From: Pseudomonas sp. PB106
GTDB lineage: Bacteria; Pseudomonadota; Gammaproteobacteria; Pseudomonadales; Pseudomonadaceae
Direction of reading: 5' to 3'
Assembly (NCBI RefSeq): GCF_009764645.1
Contig: NZ_RWIM01000099.1
Location: forward strand, 62,001-126,000
DNA length: 64,000 nt
The position numbers were made by a program, and so were the translations under genes. Below, piece after piece: positions 59,446 to 64,000 of the stretch. The notes beneath the pieces are model-generated. The model worked only from the letters and a program-made list of their open reading frames with translations, was not told the DNA's origin and did no database searches. Every line of letters starts with the position of its first letter. Within the stretch, counting starts at the first letter, position 1.

Positions 59446-61044
59446 GTGGAACCGATTTTCAAGTCACGGCTGGCGCTGTGGGGCTGGCTGATGGTGACGG
59501 CGGGCGCGCAGCCGGCATTGGCCGAGGAGGCTGCCGACAACGCAGCGGCGCAGCGTCTGGTCGACGTCAACGAATACTTCGTGCGCGGCAACACCGTGCT
59601 CGATGCGCGGGCGATTGAAGAAGCGGTGTATCCGTTTCTCGGCCCGCAAAAAGCCCTCAGCGATATCGAAGGTGCGCGGGACGCGTTGCAGAAGGTTTAT
59701 CAGGCGCGCGGCTATCAATCGGTGTTCGTTGAACTGCCCGAGCAAGCTGTCGCCGACGGTATCGTTTATCTGCAAGTCAGCGAAACCAAGGTCGGTCGAG
59801 TCCGCGTGGTCGGCGCCAAACACTATTCGCCGCTGGACATCCGCGACAACGTCCCGGCGCTGAAAGAAGGCGAGGTGCCGGACTTCGCCAAGGTCCAGGG
59901 CGAACTGGCGCAACTGAACAAAACCCCGGGCCGGCAAGTCATGCCGCTGGTGCGCGAAGGTCAGCGCCCCGGCACCATGGACGTCGATTTGCAAGTCGAA
60001 GACCAGAACCCGTGGACCGCCAGCGTCGGCCTCAACAACGACTACAGCGCCGACACGGAAAAGCTGCGCACCGTCACCAGTCTTGGCTACAACAACCTCT
60101 GGCAGCTCGGCCACAGCGTCAACCTGACGTTCTTCACCGCACCGCAGGAAACCGACAACGCCAAGGTCTGGTCGGGTTCCTACACCGCGCCGCTGAGCGA
60201 GCGCTGGAGCGTGCAGTTCTCCGGTTACCAGTCCGACAGCAACGTCGCCACGATTGGCGGCAGCAATGTGCTCGGCAAGGGCCATTCCTACGGCGTCTCG
60301 GCGATTTACACGCTGCCCTCCAGCGGCAACTGGTCGAACTCGCTGTCGGCCGGCATCGACTTCAAGGACTTCGACGAACGCCTGACCCTGTCTGGCGAGA
60401 GCGACAAGGTCCCGCTGCAATACGCGCCGTTCACCTTCGCCTACAACGGTTATCGCTACAGCGAAAAGAGTCAGCTCGGCCTCGGCCTGAGCCTGGTCGC
60501 CGCCACCCGCAGCATCTTCGGTTACGGCAGCTCCGACGAAGATTTCGACTACAAACGCTACCGCGCCAAACCGAGTTTCGCCGTGGTCAAGGGCGATACG
60601 AATTACACCTGGACCTTCGACAGCGACTGGCAGAGCGCAAGCAAAGCCGCGTTCCAACTGGCGTCGGGGCCATTGGTTTCCAACGAACAATTTTCCGCCG
60701 GTGGCGCCACCTCCATACGCGGCTATCTGGCCGCCGAACGCACCGGCGATGACGGCGTGCTGCTCAGCCAGGAAGTGCGCACGCCGTCGCTGGCCAAGTA
60801 CGCCGGCACATGGATGCAGGACTGGCGTTTCTACGCCTTCGCCGAAGGCGCGCAACTGTACCTGCGCGACGAACTGCCAGATCAGGACGCCAGTTACGCC
60901 TTGGCCAGCGTCGGCCTCGGCACCCGCGCCAGCCTGAGCAAATGGCTGTCCGGCAGCCTCGACTGGGGCTACCCGCTACTCGAAGGGCCGAACACCTCGA
61001 AACAGGAATCGCGCCTGCACTTCAACCTTCAAGCCACTTTCTGA
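59446..61044 (+). CDS. pdtB: Two-partner secretion outer-membrane transporter (TpsB, ShlB/FhaC family)
   Basis: A 532-residue protein: signal peptide (PALAEEA), a POTRA domain pair (VNEYFVRGNTVLDARAIEEAV and the VGRVRVVGAKHY part), then a 16-strand-type barrel ending in FNLQATF, with the SIRGY motif (GATSIRGYLAAE) in the last third. It should move a TpsA exoprotein across the outer membrane. GTG 59446 has AGGGGG upstream. It lies between phdA and exbB-type genes as in the P. aeruginosa pdt locus. No TpsA gene is in the window upstream; it may lie past 64000. Confidence 0.9.
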   Translation: MEPIFKSRLALWGWLMVTAGAQPALAEEAADNAAAQRLVDVNEYFVRGNTVLDARAIEEAVYPFLGPQKALSDIEGARDALQKVYQARGYQSVFVELPEQAVADGIVYLQVSETKVGRVRVVGAKHYSPLDIRDNVPALKEGEVPDFAKVQGELAQLNKTPGRQVMPLVREGQRPGTMDVDLQVEDQNPWTASVGLNNDYSADTEKLRTVTSLGYNNLWQLGHSVNLTFFTAPQETDNAKVWSGSYTAPLSERWSVQFSGYQSDSNVATIGGSNVLGKGHSYGVSAIYTLPSSGNWSNSLSAGIDFKDFDERLTLSGESDKVPLQYAPFTFAYNGYRYSEKSQLGLGLSLVAATRSIFGYGSSDEDFDYKRYRAKPSFAVVKGDTNYTWTFDSDWQSASKAAFQLASGPLVSNEQFSAGGATSIRGYLAAERTGDDGVLLSQEVRTPSLAKYAGTWMQDWRFYAFAEGAQLYLRDELPDQDASYALASVGLGTRASLSKWLSGSLDWGYPLLEGPNTSKQESRLHFNLQATF

Positions 61045-61058
61045 CAAGGAGCACGTTC

Positions 61059-62858
61059 ATGCAGCGCCTCTTCCTTTCGTTGTTGATCTGCCTGGGCTTC
61101 GTGCTCCCGGCCACGGCCCAGGCCTGGTGGCAGGACGACTGGCACTACCGCAAACAGATCGCCGTCGACACCACGCCACAAGGCGCGGCGATCAATCAGG
61201 CCCTCGGCCGCACCGCGCTGCTGGTGCGCCTGCACACCGGCAACTTCACCTTCGACGGCGTGAAAGAGGACGGCGCGGACCTGCGCTTCGTCGCTGCCGA
61301 TGACAAAACTGTGCTCAACCACCAGATCGAAAGCTTCGACGCACTGATGGGTATGGCGTTGATCTGGGTCGATGTGCCGAATGTCGAGGGCGGCCAGCGT
61401 CAGGACATCTGGATGTACTACGGCAATCAGAAGGCGCCGGCGACCGGCAACGGCCAACTGACTTTCGATCCGAATTACACCGCGCTGTATCACTTCGACG
61501 GCGCTACTGGCACCCCGGCCAAAGACACCACCGCCTATGGCAACACCGCGCAAAGTGCGACCGGTGCGGCGATTGACGGCGTAGTAGGGCGCGCCTTGCA
61601 GTTCAGCGGCCAGCCGTTGCTGCTGCCGGCCAGTCCATCGCTGCAACACAACGCCGGCAGTGCGTTCACCTTCAGTGCCTGGTTGCGTCTGGATCAGGCC
61701 AGTGGCGAGCAACTGATTTTGGCCCGTCGTGAAGGCGCCAACAGCCTGCTGATCGGTGCCAACCAAGGCGTACCGTTCGTGGAGATCGATGGCCAACGTG
61801 CCGTGGCTGCTCAGGCGCTGAATCCGGGCCAATGGCAACACGTTGCGCTGACCGCTGAAGGCGCGAAAGTCACGCTGTACATCAACGGTCGCGAAGGTGC
61901 CACGCTCGCTCAGGCGATGCCAGCCTTCAACTCGGTCATGGCCATCGGCGGTGATCTGCACGAAGGGCCGTTCCAGCCGTTCGTGGGCGCCATCGACGAG
62001 CTGCGCCTGTCGAAAGTCGCCCGTCCCGCGCCGCTGTTGCTGGCCGACGCCACCTCGCAAGGTGCCGAGTCGAAACTGGTCGCTTACGGTGTCGACGAAG
62101 AGCAGTCCGGTTTCGGCTTCGGCAGCCTCGGTTTCCTGCTCAACGCGGTGCCAATCGACGCCTGGGTGATCATCGCCGTGCTGGTGCTGATGATGTTCCA
62201 GTCGTGGATCATCATGCTGCGCAAGAACCGTAGCCTCAGCCGCGTCAGCGCCGCCAACGAAGACTTCCGCGTGCAGTTCGCCAAGGTCGGCACGCGTCTG
62301 GAGATGTTCGCCGACGACGCGCAACTCGCCCAGCGTTTGCAGCACTCGTCGCTGTGGCGCCTGTACCTGGTGGCCGTGAAAGAGATCCGCACCCGCCGCG
62401 AGCAGGGCGCTGATACCTCGTCGGTTTCGGCGGCGACCATCGAAGCGATCCGCTGCTCGATGGACGGCGTGCGCACCCGCGAAAACCAGCAACTCAGTTC
62501 GAAGCTATCGACCCTGTCCAACGCCATTGCCGGCGGCCCGTACATCGGCCTGCTCGGCACGGTGCTGGGGATCATGGTGGTGTTCCTCGGCACGGCAATG
62601 GCCGGCGACGTCAACATCAACGCCATCGCGCCCGGTATGGCTGCCGCGTTGCTCGCTACCGCCATGGGCCTGTTCGTCGCGATCCCCGCGCTGTTTGGCT
62701 ACAACCGCCTGATCACCCGCAACAAGGAAGTCAGCGCCGACATGCGCGTGTTCGTCGACGAGTTCATCACGCGGCTGGCGGAAATGCACGGCGAGAGCCA
62801 GTTCAGTGAGGCTTCGCATCAGCGCGGCCATCACGCCAACCATTCCGTACCGGCCTGA
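61059..62858 (+). CDS. exbB2: ExbB-type proton channel fused to exported DUF2341 and LamG domains
   Basis: A 599-residue protein: signal peptide (1-22), DUF2341-like domain (about 24-140, WWQDDWHYRKQIAVDT), LamG-like lectin domain (about 145-330), a membrane helix (365-386), a cytoplasmic part, and the ExbB/TolQ/MotA channel helices near 505-530 and 545-572 (GPYIGLLGTVLGIMVVF, ALLATAMGLFVAIPA). Ordinary ExbB has only the channel part and is about 240 residues. The extra domains face the periplasm and could bind sugar or a partner protein. It lies 14 bp after pdtB and 11 bp before exbD. Confidence 0.9.
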   Translation: MQRLFLSLLICLGFVLPATAQAWWQDDWHYRKQIAVDTTPQGAAINQALGRTALLVRLHTGNFTFDGVKEDGADLRFVAADDKTVLNHQIESFDALMGMALIWVDVPNVEGGQRQDIWMYYGNQKAPATGNGQLTFDPNYTALYHFDGATGTPAKDTTAYGNTAQSATGAAIDGVVGRALQFSGQPLLLPASPSLQHNAGSAFTFSAWLRLDQASGEQLILARREGANSLLIGANQGVPFVEIDGQRAVAAQALNPGQWQHVALTAEGAKVTLYINGREGATLAQAMPAFNSVMAIGGDLHEGPFQPFVGAIDELRLSKVARPAPLLLADATSQGAESKLVAYGVDEEQSGFGFGSLGFLLNAVPIDAWVIIAVLVLMMFQSWIIMLRKNRSLSRVSAANEDFRVQFAKVGTRLEMFADDAQLAQRLQHSSLWRLYLVAVKEIRTRREQGADTSSVSAATIEAIRCSMDGVRTRENQQLSSKLSTLSNAIAGGPYIGLLGTVLGIMVVFLGTAMAGDVNINAIAPGMAAALLATAMGLFVAIPALFGYNRLITRNKEVSADMRVFVDEFITRLAEMHGESQFSEASHQRGHHANHSVPA

Positions 62859-62869
62859 GGAGCACTGCC

Positions 62870-63295
62870 ATGGCGTCCGTAAATGCCTCCCACGACGATG
62901 ACGAAGATGCCGCGGTGGACAGCATCAACATCACCCCGCTGGTCGACGTGCTGATGGTGGTGCTGGTGATGTTCATCCTCACCGCCACCGCGCAGGTCTC
63001 CGGGATCCAGATCAACCTGCCCAAGGCCAGCGCTTCGGTGTCGCTGTCCGAGGCCAAGACCAAGGCGATTTCGGTCAACGACGGCGGTCAGGTGTTCCTC
63101 GACGCTTACCCGGTGACGCTGGCCGAGCTGGAAGAGCGCCTGCGCATCGAGAAGGCGCAGAGCCCGGATTTCCCGGTGATCGTGCGCGGCGACGCGACGG
63201 TGCAGTACCAGAAAGTCATCGAAGTGCTGGATCTGTTGCGCCGGCTCGAACTGTCCCAGGTCGGTCTTGTGACCGGCAAACCGAGTCAGGGCTGA
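62870..63295 (+). CDS. exbD2: ExbD/TolR-family proton channel subunit
   Basis: A 141-residue protein with a short cytoplasmic N-terminus, one membrane helix containing the essential aspartate D26 (ITPLVDVLMVVLVMFIL) and a periplasmic ExbD domain (FPVIVRGDATVQYQKVIEVL). With the upstream ExbB it should form the proton-driven motor. It is 11 bp after the ExbB gene and is followed by tonB after 3 bp. Confidence 0.93.
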   Translation: MASVNASHDDDEDAAVDSINITPLVDVLMVVLVMFILTATAQVSGIQINLPKASASVSLSEAKTKAISVNDGGQVFLDAYPVTLAELEERLRIEKAQSPDFPVIVRGDATVQYQKVIEVLDLLRRLELSQVGLVTGKPSQG

Positions 63296-63298
63296 GTC

Positions 63299-64000
63299 AT
63301 GACCGCACAACTCCCGATCGAGCCGCTGCCGGTGAAAAACCCCGCGCTGCGTTACGCCAAGTGGGTCGCCGGATTGCTGATCGGCGCACTCGCCGCGTGG
63401 TTTCTCTGGCAGTGGGCCAACGACATGAGTGGCATCCGCCGCGAAGCGCCGAAGGTGCCGACGATCATTCCGTTGCCGCCACCACCACCTCCGCCGCCGG
63501 AAAAACCGCCGGAGCCGGAAACCCCGGTGGAAGAAAAAGTCGTCGAGCCGGAACCGACGCCTGAGCCCGAAGAGGTCAAGCCTGAGGAAGAAGCGCCGCC
63601 ATCACCGGCGGACGATCTGGCCACCCCGATGCAAATGGACGGCGATGCGCAGTCCGGCAACGACGCGTTCAACATCGGCGCGGGCAAGGGCGGCGGCATG
63701 GCTGGCACAGGCGGCGGGCGCCTCGGCACCGGCACGTACAGCCAGTTTCTGGCGTTCACCTTCCAGCGCTTGCTGCGCGAGAACCCCGAGCTGCGCAACC
63801 TCGCGTTCTCGCTGCAGGCCGATGTGTGGCTGAGCAGCGTCGGCGAGATCACCCGCGTCGAGCTGATCAAGTCCAGCGGCAATCCCGAAATCGATACGCA
63901 AGTGCTGGCGGCGCTACGCGGTGCGCCGGCCCTCAGCGAACGGCCTCCGGCCTCCATCACTTTGCCTGTGCGCCTGTCCCTGCAAGGGCGGCGTCCGGGT
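63299..64000 (+). CDS. tonB: TonB-family protein, C-terminus cut by window end
   Basis: 234 codons are inside the window. One membrane helix (about 20-38, WVAGLLIGALAAWFLWQW), a proline/glutamate-rich periplasmic spacer (about 57-105), a glycine-rich link, and a TonB C-terminal domain (ADVWLSSVGEITRVELIKSSGNPEID) are visible in order. It belongs to the same operon as exbB and exbD. A dedicated TonB for a TpsB system is unusual and suggests that a receptor or the transporter itself is energised. The end of the gene lies outside. Confidence 0.9.
   Translation, partial: MTAQLPIEPLPVKNPALRYAKWVAGLLIGALAAWFLWQWANDMSGIRREAPKVPTIIPLPPPPPPPPEKPPEPETPVEEKVVEPEPTPEPEEVKPEEEAPPSPADDLATPMQMDGDAQSGNDAFNIGAGKGGGMAGTGGGRLGTGTYSQFLAFTFQRLLRENPELRNLAFSLQADVWLSSVGEITRVELIKSSGNPEIDTQVLAALRGAPALSERPPASITLPVRLSLQGRRPG

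Noticed and set aside
1-64000. CRISPR arrays
   Set aside because: No regularly spaced direct repeats and no cas-like genes were seen.

Overview
The window is a 64 kb stretch of a high-GC gammaproteobacterial chromosome, most probably a Pseudomonas of the fluorescens group. Reasons seen in the sequence are GC-rich codon use, two intergenic repeats of a kind common in that group (55239-55343 and 58524-58616), a tRNA-Ser(UGA), an rfaH-led exopolysaccharide operon, and a right-hand locus whose order matches the phdA/pdtB/exbB2/exbD2 locus of P. aeruginosa. No phage, integrase, insertion sequence, CRISPR array or rRNA was found.

Layout. 1-1647: start of a LysR gene divergent from a DHA2-type efflux pump. 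1829-8120: a five-gene minus-strand cluster (alpha-oxoamine synthase, TauD-type dioxygenase, 2-hydroxyacid dehydrogenase, DoxX protein, UbiD-type decarboxylase) with a divergent LysR regulator. It looks like a small unassigned biosynthetic pathway. 8258-12118: a secreted cupin and a 1104-residue protein of unknown function. 12177-28779: a 14-gene minus-strand Wzx/Wzy exopolysaccharide operon, led by rfaH and preceded by an ops-like element, with a UDP-glucuronate epimerase divergent from it at 29540. Sugar supply is Ugd, GalE and the epimerase; assembly is a WcaJ-type priming transferase and four glycosyltransferases; flip and polymerisation are Wzx and Wzy; export is Wzc plus a short OPX protein paired with a separate beta-barrel; a LamG-GH16 hydrolase ends the operon.

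30525-39341: small proteins, an EamA transporter, a molybdenum aldehyde-oxidase-type operon (2Fe-2S subunit, Mo subunit, tri-haem cytochrome), an AraC regulator and an MFS pump. 39631-46139: a block of visibly lower GC with two LysR genes, an SRPBCC protein, an Lrp/LysE pair, an extra panB, a MaoC hydratase and an Old Yellow Enzyme, bounded and split by three copies of a degenerate intergenic repeat and ending near tRNA-Ser. 46616-55100: YccA, a haem-motif protein, a second Lrp/exporter pair, a YiaW/YiaV/FUSC-type efflux set and a GapN-like dehydrogenase.

55452-58496: a cytochrome lipoprotein, a Tat-type aldonolactone oxidase and a Tat-type PLP enzyme, tightly coupled. 58778-64000: a Phd-transposase-domain fusion (phdA), a two-partner-secretion transporter (pdtB), an ExbB fused to DUF2341 and LamG domains, ExbD, and a TonB gene cut by the window end. 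The most unusual material is this last system, the ops/RfaH-controlled operon with its split export channel, the alpha-oxoamine synthase cluster, and the 1104-residue orphan.
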